A DNA stretch of 64,000 bases from positions 1,550,001 to 1,614,000 of the forward strand of contig CM031559.1 in NCBI GenBank assembly GCA_018466975.1. Reading direction: 5' to 3'. The translations under genes and the position numbers were made by a program. The notes under the pieces are model-generated. The model was not told the DNA's origin, searched no databases, and worked only from the letters and a program-made list of their open reading frames with translations. The DNA comes from Sparassis latifolia (Eukaryota; Basidiomycota; Agaricomycetes; Polyporales; Sparassidaceae). The first letter of the stretch is position 1, and every line of letters starts with the position of its first letter. Positions 11,890-24,221 of this stretch are shown piece after piece.

Positions 11890-13085
11890 ATGGTGATAGC
11901 AACAACAAAAAAGCGTGTGGACTCGGTCTTGCCTGTGAGTGTGGATGTGCAAGGCTGCGATCGATGTCACGATGCTATGCGTGCAGCTGCCGCACATGTT
12001 TCATAACACTCCCTCAGCTGGATTGCTTTTGCCCTCAGTGCACAGAGTGCTGCTATCAAGTCCCTGTAAATTATGTAGCCCCCGAAGTATCAGCACCATA
12101 TCGACGCGCCCAGTGCCTCTCGCAGCCGCATCATTAGCTGGAAGTCCCGAGCATTTCCTGTCTTTCGCCTCGTCCTCAGAGTCAACTCCTCTTATCTTGG
12201 CACGCCCTTCGGGGCCCTCCGAAAGTAATTCTAGCCGCAGCGCTGGTCTCCTTCGTGCTCTACGTAATGGAGACGACAGACTAGTCGACGTCGAGCTGGG
12301 GCGCTACGACGACACTGCGCCCGGCGCATTCGACCGCATGCCCATGCGGCTGGGCCAGTACCTGGACTGGCTGGAAAGCAATGGTGGGAGCGGAGGTAAA
12401 GTTGGCGGCCAGCAGGTGTATCTCGCGCAGTGGCGAGGGACTGACGAGGTAACGTAGTAACTTCAGCTTGGAAGGAATGATCTTCATGAGTGCACGACAA
12501 AGATTCCTGCGGTCAAGCAGCTTGTGAGACCACCGCCTATCCTAGAGCCCCTGCTCTCAGGTAACCACGCAGATTTATATCAGACAAGTTTCTTCGTCGG
12601 GCCTACTGGCGCGGTAAAAAGTCTCCAAAAATTCAATTCCAAGCACAGCTTACAATATGCAACAGATCACTCCGCTACATTACGACCCCTACATGAATCT
12701 CTACCACCTGCACGCATCGTCCGATCCTCTCACACACGCGAAGCACCTCACGCTTTTGCCCCCATCAGTCTCCGAATTCGTGAGGCGTGCAGACGGACAT
12801 GCGTCTCTGCGCAACACCTCGGCCATAGATCTGCAGCTGCGACCTCGCAGCGGTGGCTCAAACCTGCAATTTGACATCCTCACCGACTCGTGTCCTACGC
12901 GCTTGGTTGATGCGCTCTCCCTAACGGCGTTAAGCTGCGTGCTTCGAGAAGGCGAGACGTTGTTCATTCCGCGGGGGTGGTGGCACCGCGTGGAGAACGT
13001 TTTACTACCTGGAAGGGGCCCTTCGTCGGCGTCTGCCGGGTGGACCGCAGGGATTGGGTGGTGGTTCTTGCTGCGCCAGCCGTGA
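11890..13085 (+). CDS. JmjC / cupin-8 domain protein (2-oxoglutarate dioxygenase-like), 345 aa
   Basis: Four exons in phase: 11890-11934, 11987-12448, 12503-12613, 12666-13085. The core has TPLHYDPYMNLY, supplying the HxD iron ligands. About 100 residues later comes LREGETLFIPRGWWHRVEN, which carries the second iron His. This is the JmjC/cupin-8 arrangement seen in small stand-alone dioxygenases of the JMJD5/JMJD7/TYW5 type, and both metal-ligand motifs are intact. The protein has no PHD, zinc-finger or DNA-binding domain, so a histone demethylase role is not implied. Hydroxylation of a protein or tRNA substrate is equally possible. The first 45-nt exon is the least certain part. A downstream ATG in exon 2 (PHMFHN) is an alternative start. 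Confidence 0.85.
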
Positions 13086-14196
13086 ACCACCTAGCGGTTC
13101 GTGCTTCAGGCCCGCTTCATCTACACCAAGGTTTTGGTGACCATGATGTAGCCGATATCCACCAACTCTATGTCCAGAGAAGGTTAATGCGGCACGGCGT
13201 GTACGTATATCGCGTAGTTGTGTTGTCCAGTAGGTATTGTGGGGATGGCCAATCTGAGAGCTCCTTTTCGCCAGCAAAATCTAGACCGTCATATGGCGGT
13301 ATTGACCAATGGACGCAGATCGACGATCACGCCCTTTCGGGTGAGAGATTATAGGCAGACGTCAGGGCAAGATAAGCATTTACCTTCGGATGCTCCATCT
13401 GCCACTGGGCCTGAGGTATGAACGTGAGACACCAGATAGAAGCAGACCTTGCAATACCATGCAATACCATTACGAAAAATAGAGGCGCTGCTTGCAAGAC
13501 GTGCCAGTACTCTCTCCGCATGTCGAAGCTGCATGTTATCTGCAGGGGCGAACCGTGGTTCCAGCAGAAGCTTGATAAGTATTCCGCCTAACAGCGGTCA
13601 GCAGCTTCATCACTAGGTTTCATCCGAGGCGAAGTCACAGCGCCGATGGGCCTATCCGTGCAGGCATTTCTAGAGACCGAATTTAGCAGGAATGACTCGA
13701 ATTCCAACACTCACATTTATGCTGCACCTCGAGACCACAACTCGAGGTGATTGGAGTGACTCGACTGTCCAATGCACGCCTGTGCCGTTTTCATACCGGC
13801 AAGTGCCGCATCTTGAACACTACGCGGGCCATCGAGGGAACAAGGGACCGTCGTCTGTGCATATAGCGCTGCAAGGATTGACATGGACAGCCAGCTAATT
13901 GACCGACGCGTCAAAGTAGGCCCATCGGCTAGTAGTGCATCACAACGCCATGTAGTTCACATAACAAATGTTAAAACTCCGAAAAAGGAAGATAAGAAAG
14001 GGCGCTAGAGAAGTACTGCATCGGTTGAGTGAGTGCCAGATCGAGTTGTCTGGCCATAAGGGCCATATCCAGTGCGCTCGTGCGATACACACGACCACCA
14101 CCACAGCTTGCGCTCGGTATATCTTCCGCCAAGTCAGTCCTGATGTCTGTTCAGCAGTGCTGCTCTACTTTCTGAACGACTATTCCGTGCCCTGCC
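13086..14196. other. Intergenic, upstream of ATG13
   Basis: About 1.1 kb with only short unrelated open frames on both strands. A short tandem GCAATACCAT repeat (2 copies) is at about 13451-13470. No gene or RNA is supported. Confidence 0.4.
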
Positions 14197-16583
14197 ATGT
14201 CCAGTGACAAGTCCGACAAGGTGGCTTACAGGTTCTACACTAAGCTTATTCTCGTCGTCAATCATGCCAGGGCAACGGTTCAGCCGACAGCGCAGGCTCG
14301 GGGGGATATCTGGGTGCGTTTGATTGATGCTCAGTCGCGTTTAACACCACTGAATTCCTCGCAGTTCAATCTCGAGACTCCGGACACAGAACTCTTCAAG
14401 GAACATACTCGCATCTATCGCTCCGTTTCTTCCGCGCACTCATTACCGCCGTTCCGTCTACAAGTTCTTTTGGTTGTCCCCGAGTTGACAAACAACCAAG
14501 TACTAGTCTATCTCGCGCCTGACTCATCTCGCGTTCGCATCGACCCGACCCCCAGGTATATCCTCCTAGAGTCATGGGATATCATCTTCACGCAGAATGA
14601 CTCTCAGCATCGGTATGGTGCCGATGTCGCGCTCCCTACCATGTACAAGCAAGCCATTCCGCTGTTTCGGAGTGTGTTTACTTTGCTTCGTATCCTGCCT
14701 GCGTGGAAGTTGTCCAGACGTTTACGTACCCGTGTTGGAGGCAACCGGAATGGCAATTTCAGCATCCAATTGCGCGTCCAGGGCATCGACGAAGACAGAG
14801 GCGCGGAGGGCATTTTGGGGTTTGGTAAGCCACGTTGCTCAGATTCGGATCAGTATACCTGACCATACTCCAGACACGCCTCTTGCACAGACATCTCCGC
14901 GACTATCGAAAGACTCGCATGATTTCACGCCAGTTACCCACCCAGTGGGCACTCTGTCACTGTCTGTCACGTACCTCACTTCGCCCAACTTCCAGCTGGA
15001 CGAACTGGAGTCGCTCTTGTCTTCGCGGTTCCTCTCGCTGGATGAAGGACCAGATTTTACGCCGACCCTTGTCAAGAACCAGCAGCGTGACTCCCTGTCG
15101 GGTTCCCCGGGCAGTTTACCCGTCCGTATGTCTCTCCCTCGCTCCCCGCCTTCATCTGTGGCGGACCGTTTCGTCGTCCCGCCTTCGATGCATTCGCGCA
15201 CCACGTCCTTGTCCGGACTATCTGGACTCGGTGGGAGTAGTCCGCGCTCGCAGAATGTTGGCCTTCTGCCAATGCGGCGGCTGTCAAATACGGGCGCTGC
15301 AGGGTCGACTTCTGCGGTGTCAGACGCGTCGTCATCGCGTCAAGGTGCGGCGTCTACGGGCTCAAGGGACGACATCCCCCCCGTGTCTGCACTCGCTGCG
15401 CGACTCAGGAAGGAAAGCCTCGGCACCGGAAGAGGCAGCGTACGTGTTTTCTGACTCGTTCTGGCGTGTGCCACGCGTCTGACTCTCATCCCTATTCAGG
15501 ATTTCATACCCTCTCCGGGGCCAGTTCCGATTCGGCGTCCTATCAACCCTGTGAACCCGTTCAAGTCTTCGACGCTGTCATCTGGCTCTCCCTCTCTACA
15601 CTCCCCATCACCATCGCTGCGACAACACTCGCCCTTGTCTTCCGGCGGGCCATCCTTGCCCTCTAGGCCCGCACATACATCACCAACTTCATCCCGTGCT
15701 CACGTCCCGCAGCGTTCGGGGAGTAAGGCACCACCATCGCCTGTCCCACTGCCCCGGTCGTCTCCGCCTTATGCGCCATCGAGTCTGGGTGGGCGCTCAC
15801 TAACGTCTGTAGAGGGAGTTATTTTGGAGGGGTCACCGAGGCTGACGGGGAAGAGGTACTCGAGCAGTTTTGGACATCGGTATGCCGCAACGGGCGGCGT
15901 AGGCAGCGAGGGGAGCGCGGGGAGCGGTGCCAAGGAAGGCGAGCGAGTGGCGGTAAGTATCTGCACACCCACCACGTTTTCCCCGCGTGTGCTGATCATT
16001 TATCATGCGCACCCAGAGCCCCTCATTTTTGAGCACAAACACGGACGACGACGATATCTCCGCGTTCGTGCAGGACATCGACGCGCGGAAGCCGCTCGGC
16101 GGTCTGCGGGAGCAGAGCGCGTCTTCTTCGCCTGCACGCTCCCCACACAGCCCCGACATCCCGGAGGGCCCGCACGAGACCCTGCCCAGTGTCGTCCAGC
16201 GCACGCGCTCTCTCTCCTTGAACGAGCCGATGCTGACGACGGAGTCCGCGGTGGACGAGCGCCTGCGGCAGATGAACGAGACATTCATGGCGAGCTTGCA
16301 GGGGCTCGGCGGGCGACGGCGAGAGCGCGGGGACAGCATTCGCGCTCGCGGCGGCAGTACACACACACGATCGCCGGTGAACCCTGTGGACGTCGGTAGC
16401 GAGGGTGGCCCCGAGCGGGTGGGCATCAATGTGGATGCGGCGAGGGTGCCCCCGGCGTATGTGCGGCCCCGGTTTGCGTCGACGGGAAGCGCGCGCTCGG
16501 GCATGAGCGTCGCATCGGGGGAGGTGTTAGGACGGATGGATCCGGAGGTCGAGGATGATGCACAGAGCGACCCGGGGAGATGA
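14197..16583 (+). CDS. ATG13: Autophagy protein Atg13, 720 aa
   Basis: Regulatory subunit of the Atg1 kinase complex that starts autophagosome formation. Five exons: 14197-14313, 14365-14824, 14874-15439, 15500-15952, 16017-16583. The N-terminal ~240 residues form the HORMA-type domain (VAYRFYTKLILVVNHARATV, FNLETPDTELFKEHTRIYRS, PELTNNQVLVYLAPDSSRV). The rest is a long, disordered, Ser/Pro-rich tail, as expected for the phospho-regulated part. Near its end is DDDDISAFVQDIDARKPL, a conserved fungal Atg13 block. The first intron (51 nt) has no in-frame stop, so the frame stays open if it is retained. I call it an intron because it has a GTGCGT donor and TCGCAG acceptor and splits the conserved W|FNLETPD junction. 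Confidence 0.95.
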
Positions 16584-17203
16584 CCGCTCGTACCAGAGTG
16601 CGGCCTGGTAGCATCTCTGCGGAGTGCTGCCCAGATTATCTTCTCACCTGTAGCAGACGACCGACGCGTCAGACCGCTGTACCTTACTCGCCATTCGATG
16701 TGTGCATCGCCAACTCCTTATCCTGCGGTCGCTGCTTGTGAGTGTCGCTCAGCATTTTCCTGGATCTTGATTCTGCGGACTTGTACTTACATGTACCGGG
16801 ATGTGCTCTCGCTAGTGTTCAATCTCACTTATTTTCCACATCTCCTATGTAGCAACTTATTTACGGACGGTCGGCTCGGTGTTCAGTTACTAGCTCACAT
16901 ATGTTTTGCATACCCCCTATAGTAGTAGATATAGCCTCGTAAGGTGTCCAGTTGCACGGTGTATCGTGCCGAGATATTGATGATATGCATTCGGTCACCA
17001 GACGGAGCGGGGGTCAGCCTGAGGAATTAGCAGGCCAAGTAAATGTGTCAACAGATGCTCTTCGGTCATTCATTCGACGTGAATACAATCAAGGCAGCAG
17101 CCTGATAAACCACATACAACGTTATCGTACACAGAAGAGAACAGTATAGGTATCAGACCGGATCAGAGAGCTATCCACGAAAGCAAGCGACAACATAATG
17201 CTG
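16584..17203. other. Intergenic between convergent ATG13 and ECM14
   Basis: Contains the 3' regions of both genes. No open frame with a recognisable motif and no other feature was seen. Confidence 0.4.
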
Positions 17204-19389
17204 CTAAACAGGCAGCTCTGCGGCAGACAAGAGATCGTCAGCAGAGCACTCAGGTTGTGGGTGAAGTGGCAGCGCACATTTTCTTCCGCCGGGAGTGAAC
17301 TCCGCGAGGAATTGGATCATGCTGGCCGTCTCTTCGCCGACGGGGCGGATCCATTCGGCGGGGAGCGAGAAGCCGTACTGTGTGCTCGCGGTGAGCATAT
17401 TGCATTGCAAACATGGAAGCAGTGGAGAACCCACAGTCCCTGTGTCCCTGAGATGCACGGCGTAGGAGTACGGGACGCCTGCTTTTGCGTACGTCCAATC
17501 GACGACGTTCCCAGGTGCCCTGTGGCCAAAACATTAAAGACTGATCCCTGGAAGGGTGGATGAACAGGGCGCACTTGTACAGCATAGAGCAAAGGCCGCC
17601 GGTCTAGGTAGGTATATGTCTTCAGCGCAACGATGCCCTATCTCTATGGAGTGGACATACGGTGAACGTGGTGCCATGCACCAGCTTAATCGCCCTTGTG
17701 GCGCCAAGAGCCGCCTCGCTCAGGTTCTCCGCATCCTTCGGCATCTTTTTGCATGAGTATGAGAACGGCGCGGACACTGGCCATAACCCCATCCTGCATC
17801 AGCGAGAGCCGCACCAGGGGAGTTCCGTCAACACTGGACGACGTACACATCTGTCCATAGCTCCTAAGATCGATATACACTTGCAGTGCAGGGAGGGTCG
17901 TAATGTAGTTCGCGATGTTGTTAACCTCTGGTGACTGGAAGGGTCTGTGACCGGGATACCACTGTGTGCACGGGTCGATGCCGCCGCGAGAGTTGGAGGT
18001 GGAAGGGTCCGCCGCCTTCAGTCGCGGAAACCGTGCCGTCGGCTTCCACTTGTGACCCTATAGAGGAGCGACATATAAAAGAAGCGCAAAAGTCAATACG
18101 ACGAAAACAAGGATTTCGCGTGATCAGAGAGGCGTGGTGGAGCACATACCCAGTTTCTAAGAAATCACCTAGTGAGTGCAGATAGTAATACGTCGAGCGG
18201 AATGCCTTGCCTGTTCATGTCCAACCCTACACATTTCTCGTTAGGCCCCAGTATCTGGCGATTCTTGTACCTGGTCAAGGATGTACACGTTAGATGTATA
18301 AGATTTAGGAGAGATAAGTAATATAATATTCGGAATGACCGGACTCACCAAAGACGATCGTGCTCCCATGTGTACGCGTACCCATCGGGGTTGGGAAGAG
18401 GAATGATATAGAACTCCTATTGGCATTGCATCGGTTCAGAGCACAAAAACACAACGACATCCAGGGTACATGGATGAATGTAGAAGACACACGAGAGGGC
18501 GGCCGTACGGCGCTCTGGTTCAAATCAGCACGAGGTTTGAATTCTCACATGGTCATCAAGAAGAGAAGACATGGCGTATGGTTCGGCAGCACTGGCAACG
18601 AGTGCATGGGCAAGGTACAGCGCTGTGGACGTGGCGACCCACTGCGAACCGAAGTCGTGCATTGGGCGATCTAGCTTAGTACATCTTCTCAGTGGGAAAA
18701 TCTAGAGAACACGAACCTCCCGTGCGTGTTGCGCACCTGTGACCACGATCCCAGTCTTGGCCTTACCCTGGGCCGACGATCCGCTTTTTTGACTGAGCGT
18801 GTCCCGAGAAATCTTGATAGCAAACATCTCTCGACCCTCTGCCGAATGTCCCAAGTTGGCTAGTTGCACAAGATGCGGGTTCAGCGTTGCTAGCTCTTCC
18901 ATAAAGTTCTCCACTTCATACAAAGGATGATACGACGCATGAAAGGTTGTATTAGAGAGAGAAGAGAGGTTCCACGACGGAGCAGAGGTTGGATAAGGCG
19001 TTGCAGACAAGAGAGACCTGTCGATTATTCGTGTGGACTCTGAAAGATTAGCAGCTTTGAGCTGCGACTCATGGTAATTCCTGATAGTGGAGAAGTAGAC
19101 ATCAACGTGGGACGGGCTAACATGCCATACATCCGCATTTGCTGTCTGAATGCGCGATAAACCATGATCAGTATCCACTATTCAGAGGAGTGCCAACGCC
19201 GACCTCTGCCGCATCAAGTATGTCTTCCACAGTCCAGCCTCGCGCAGGTTGAGCAACGAAAGAACTCAAGACGCCTTCCTCCGCAAGCGGTTCGGCATCG
19301 AGTACCGTTTGACCTTCAGAAACCAGATAGAGTGCACGGACATGGATGGTGAACAGTAAAAGGAATGTAAAGAGCCACAACCAGAGCAT
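17204..19389 (-). CDS. ECM14: ECM14-like M14 carboxypeptidase, predicted pseudoenzyme, 485 aa
   Basis: Eleven exons in phase: 19204-19389, 18717-19145, 18549-18641, 18349-18416, 18211-18270, 18150-18156, 17847-18057, 17661-17776, 17575-17603, 17435-17519, 17204-17377. The N-terminus MLWLWLFTFLLLFTIHVRA is a signal peptide, which is why this ATG was preferred to one 30 codons upstream. A propeptide-like segment follows, then the M14 fold: HARE (residues 202-205, zinc His and Glu), NPDGYAYTWEHDR, MNRNW (278-281, substrate-binding NR). The third zinc ligand position reads DLRSYGQ, with Arg346 where active enzymes have His. The catalytic-Glu position reads VHLRDTG, with His422 where active enzymes have Glu in ELRDTG. 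Ecm14 is known as a secreted inactive member of this family linked to cell-wall biogenesis, and these residues fit that. The donor after exon 5 is GC rather than GT. Confidence 0.93.
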
Positions 19390-19674
19390 CCTGAGACAGA
19401 TGATTTCAGCGGTGATCCCGGCGTCAACTTCGATAAACGTTTGTGAGCTTGGGGAGAACATACTTTGCTGACAAATCAAGCCGTCGGCGAGACGATCAAA
19501 AGATCTGAATCGGGGATACTAACGCTGTCATCCTGGCAATATCTTCTCAACTCTCCGTCTGATTAGGTCTGAGGCTTCCATCCACAAAAATCGAAGGATG
19601 ATCGACCTTCAGGGACCACGGATAATACAGGAAGAGTGAAGTGAAAAACTCAAGAAATGAAGATCGGGAATAAT

Positions 19675-22600
19675 TTAGACGGCGTTAACTGCACTCTCAT
19701 GCTTCCGTCTCCACTGCTCAAACCCTTCAAACTGGACCTCGCCGCACAATCTCGTCGTGATCCTGCGCAGTTCGTGAAGGTTCTACCAATGACTAAGTGA
19801 GAACGATGAGGGCGCATGCACAACTGCCGACTTACCCCAAGCAGTTGGAAGACAGAGACTATCGCGGTCGCGTAATATATATACTCGTAGCTTGTGATAG
19901 ACTGTAGACGTTCTGCGGCTTTCACATCTTCGTTGTCGAAAGTCGGGTGCGACATGTCTCCATGGTAGTGTACTCGATCGAGGAGATTTTGGTACTGAGC
20001 TTGATGCAGTGGCTCTCCAGTGCGAAGCGACTGTGACACCAGCATGAAAGTGGACAGCACGTCACTGATCTAAAGGTATGAAGAGACATGTCATTACTAG
20101 TTTGCCATGCGCGAGTGATACGAATACACACAAAATATGGGTTGACGACCTTCGTCGTGTGCAAGAATGCTATTCTGGTCTTGTCATCTAGCTCATAGAG
20201 CGCGCCGCCAAGCTGGAGAATCATCAGCGACGAATAAGGCCATGAGAGCTGCACTGATTGCTCACCAAAGCGAGATTGGCGACCATGTCTGACTGCACAT
20301 CGGCCAAATTCATATAGTCGTCGAAAGGCCACTTGCCACGTGTGGTTCCCTCCCATTTGGCTATAGCAGTCTGTGCCCTCAACGCTCTGACTTGGTCGGC
20401 CGCACTGAGGAATTTCTCGCGAAACACGGGTAACCAATCTGATTTACTCGTGCCTGCGAGACCATTCTCCTCGCCTTCGCTCATCTCCGCGTCACGGATC
20501 CACGCCGACATGAGATGACCGTAAATGTAGGAGAGCCCCGAAATGGTGGAAGCATTGCGCAACCGGACCGCAACGCGACCTGAGGTCGGCGGGAACATCA
20601 TCACGATGAACGACGCAACACAACCTATGCGTGACCTTCTGGTCAATACCGGTAGCACAAGGAGCGAGATTGCGCACCAATCATGACTAATACCCATCTC
20701 CGCCAGGCAATAGACCATCCAATACCGGCGTTGCCAAAGACGAGCAAGTGCCCATCGATCCAAGAGTATCCGACGACCAGAACCCATGTTGCCTGCAGCT
20801 TGTGAGATATCATGCCCGTAAACCAGTGAGATCACTCACTCCGGCTAACATGACCGCAGGAAGATAGTGAGGAGGGGCAAAGATTCTGAAGAATACAAGA
20901 GGCACGAGGAAGACGGCGACACTCGCAGCCATGCCGTACGGGCTTCCGTTTCCATCAGCGGATCCTTCAGAGAATACGCCGTTCAATGGAAAGCTCTGAT
21001 TGCAGCCGCGAGAAGTATACGATACCGATGTACCAGTTCAACAAGCCGTAAACTGCTCCTATGAAAGTTCCAAGGAGACGCATCGCGTAGCTGGAGCGAT
21101 CCATCGTTCGTTTCAGCACTGCGATAGAACCATGCCAGGATGCAATACTGACTTGAACATCTGATCCGAAGCATAGATGCTCAAAGTCGTTTGTGCCATG
21201 ATCAATGCCCTGAATGGACGTTAGCTTAGGCAACCGACTAACAAACGCACGATAGACATACCATATGCCCTTCTGAACGTAGTAGAAATCTGATGCGAAG
21301 AATATTGAGAAACAAGGGTCCGGAAGGTCATTGTACAAGTGGACGCACGTGCACTCGATTTGAACACAGCTGGAAGCCACAGCGCGATAGTCACAACGAC
21401 GTACTTGAAAACGAACTGGTAAAGTGCTAATGTGAGAAACGGCAATTATGCACTTTAAAGAGGTGTGTGATGTACCCTGGCCTCAGCAGTCTTGGCCCAC
21501 TGGTAGGCTGTATGAATGAAATTCGCAAATCGCTGGACGATGTTCTTTGGGGGAAGACTGTCAGGATCGAGTTCTGCAAGAAACCATCGACACTAATTCC
21601 TAAGCGGTACGGTCCACTCAAAACTTACTATAAGACCAATCCTCTTTCTGACGCGAATCTTCCTCCTCCGGTGGGTTCTCTTCCATACCCATAGCCTGGT
21701 CAACGGCATCGCGCTTTGAGGTGAGGATCTTGGCGATAGCACGAAGACCCTTGGGCATCCATAGATGGTTTCTCTGCCGTTTGCGTGCCGTTGCCGCGAC
21801 AGCCTCCACCAAAGAAAGGATCGCGTTGGCCACCACCATGAGGTTCGCGGCAAAGACGTACATGATGTACAACGATCGTAGGGGCACATCCTCCCGCGGA
21901 CTGGTCTTCTGCAGCATGGGCTGGAACGGCTCGACTAGAAGTGAACGCTTCGTCTCTTTAAATTCGCCGATCGCGTATCTCAGGTGCTCGCACGACTCTT
22001 CGAGCTCGCGCAACTTATCGGCCGCGTCTGCGACATTGTCTCGTGCGTACCGTTTCGTGTTCACGCACTCGACGAGGGACTGAAGTGCTGTGAGGCTGTC
22101 TGCGCACCCTTCTCGGAGTTCCGCTGTGGCGTTTTTCAGTACAGGAAGTACATCCGAGAGCCCGACGCCGTGTTCTGCCTCTGCGGAACGAAAGCGCTCC
22201 TGCATCTGTCGGAGGAGCGGGGTGTCGCCCACGCCGCCTGAGCCGCCTGCACCACCAGAAGACTCTGACACCGACCCGTCCAGCGAGACTTTCTCTGAAG
22301 GTGACGCCATTGGATGGCCCACCATCTTCGCGAAGGAGCTCAGGGCCGCTATGTCCGCGAACGCCTCAGTAACAGGAGATCAAAACAAAACGAACAACGC
22401 ACATAATCTGCTGACCATCATCATCATGGGCTTGTCCAGCGCCTTAATGTCGTCTCCATTCCACTTACCCCAACTGATCTCGGAGTTGATGAACTTCAGC
22501 TGCGCTGACACTGGGACACTGCATTGTCAGTACAGAAAATTTGCGAAAAGCACACGAAAACACGCACACTGCTGGAACATGGCAATCATGCCGTCCCTCG

Positions 22601-23769
22601 CAGTGATGTTCTTCGATGATAAAGCAGACGCGGCGGCAGGGTTCGCAGGCACGCCATTCAACACCTCGTCTTGCATCTGGATGATGCTCTTCATTTTGCC
22701 CAGCAGCACCGAAGTAGACGAGAGGTGCGCGTGATTCAATGTCTCTGGGAACAGCAACACGATCACGACCAAGCCCGTCGCAACGTAGCACGCTAGAGAG
22801 GTCAGCATCGAATTCAAGATCGTGTACTGCGCGAACGGGAAGAGCGGTCCGAAGCTCTGCAGCGCACCCGGCGTAAGACGCACACTTCGGTAAATAGTTT
22901 CTGATCCGAGCACTCACGCAGTAAATGTCCATGGCGATCGACGCGAAAATGCTCATGAGGATCAATTTGGGTACGTAGACGCGGAGGAGGGCAAACAGGA
23001 AGGAGGAGAAACCGAGGAAGCACCCGAACACGATGGATGAGCTGGGAGAACCAATTGTAAGCTAAAATCGACGGCAGTCGCCCAGAAACCCACCGTGTAT
23101 CGAGGAAAATACCTTCGAAAATGCTGGCTTGGAACATAGCGTCTGGATTAGCCAATCCGGCGACACTGTCAACTGTGTCAGGTGCGAGTATAGGCATCTA
23201 TGGTTGAACACAAACCTTTGCTCCTCCGTCTGCAGTGTCTGCTTGAGCAAAAGCTGATTACGCGAAGCAAGAGCGGCGCGCATGGCTGCAGCACCAAAAC
23301 CCCATCCGAGCAGTACGCCGATTACCAACGTGGATAACGACTTGGTCCCACTCAACAGACGGATCACTTTCCGAGATCGACGGGGGCACTCACAAAGACA
23401 AATATCTGGATCGGCATGTTCGCAGGTATGAATACGCTACCTAGCAGGGCAAAAAATGCGCTGCACTCGAGAGTCAGAGGGTCGCGCGGTGAGCTCAAGT
23501 AGCACCTAGGCCTACGTGTTGCCCAGGGTTCTGAGCGATTTATCGGGAAGTAATATTACAAAACAGACCCAAGATGCAAGCCAGCATCGCGCCAATGTCT
23601 TCAAAGATCTCCGCGACCGCAGATTCGACGAAATCCAAGGCGGCAGCATGTCCCAACGCGAAGATGAGCTGGGGGGATTCGAACGAGCAAACGCGCCGGC
23701 TGCAGCTTCCTTCTCATCCACGGGCGCCGTATGTCGCCCAGAACTATCAGACGGGAGTGATAAAGACAT
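19675..23769 (-). CDS. Fungal ArAE/FUSC-type integral membrane transporter, 1030 aa
   Basis: Nineteen small exons can be joined without breaking frame: 23516-23769, 23394-23460, 23216-23340, 23094-23165, 22918-23041, 22568-22856, 22416-22504, 21629-22364, 21476-21573, 21349-21415, 21262-21289, 21153-21209, 21026-21090, 20840-20964, 20678-20792, 20266-20624, 20132-20212, 19836-20069, 19675-19782. Six hydrophobic segments in the N-terminal half (e.g. LGSVFIPANMPIQIFVF, LVIGVLLGWGFGAAAM, FLDTRSSIVFGCFLGFSSF) match the putative ER-transporter N-terminal family. A second six-helix set in the C-terminal half (FKYVVVTIALWLP, LLGTFIGAVYGLLNWYIG, WVLVVGYSWIDGH) matches the fusaric-acid-resistance/aromatic-acid-exporter fold. 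A long cytosolic linker carries LDPDSLPPKNIVQRF. It probably exports organic or aromatic acids or similar solutes. The substrate and membrane are unknown. Confidence 0.9.
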
Positions 23770-24221
23770 GTTCCAAGCAAACAAAATGGAAGCCGTCCGC
23801 GTCAAGTACTTACTCTCCAAGACACGACCACATCACGTGGCTCAGACGTCATGCCCCTTCAGCGCGCCGGTGACTGGATGCCTTCCCGTAGCCGTTTAGA
23901 AACGTTCTAAACTAAATTTCGTCTCTAAATCTGGCCGGCACGTCGGCAAATTGATCTCCGCATACCGTGAGAGCAAGGTGAGCTCTTTGTAAACCTTATA
24001 TCTGGAAGGGGGGGTCGACCCCCCCTTCCAGATTCTAAACGTCTCTCTAAACGATGATTTCGATCTCCGCCCACTCGCAATGCCCATCTTTGCCTATATT
24101 TGGTGCTGCATATTGCTTACATCATGCTGCCGCTCGTCCTCCGACCCTCTAGAACTTGGTTTGATCATCATCATGTTGCGACGCTACGGTTTCACAAATC
24201 CTGCTGTTCCGACACAGTGGG
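23770..24221. other. Intergenic region with clustered inverted repeats
   Basis: Lies between the minus-strand transporter and a plus-strand broken gene. It contains GTTTAGAA-acg-TTCTAAAC at about 23894-23912, a perfect 34-bp palindrome at 24000-24033, and further TCTAAACG copies at about 24035 and 24046. No coding potential is apparent. Confidence 0.5.
24000..24033. repeat. Perfect 34-bp palindrome
   Basis: The arms are ATCTGGAA, then seven G, then TC, with the exact reverse complement following. The centre is GTCGAC and there is no spacer. It could extrude as a cruciform, or form a hairpin if transcribed. Confidence 0.9.

Noticed and set aside
19387..19479. Upstream ATG at 19479 for ECM14
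   Set aside because: It would bury the signal peptide 30 residues inside the protein. The ATG at 19389 puts the hydrophobic segment at the very N-terminus.
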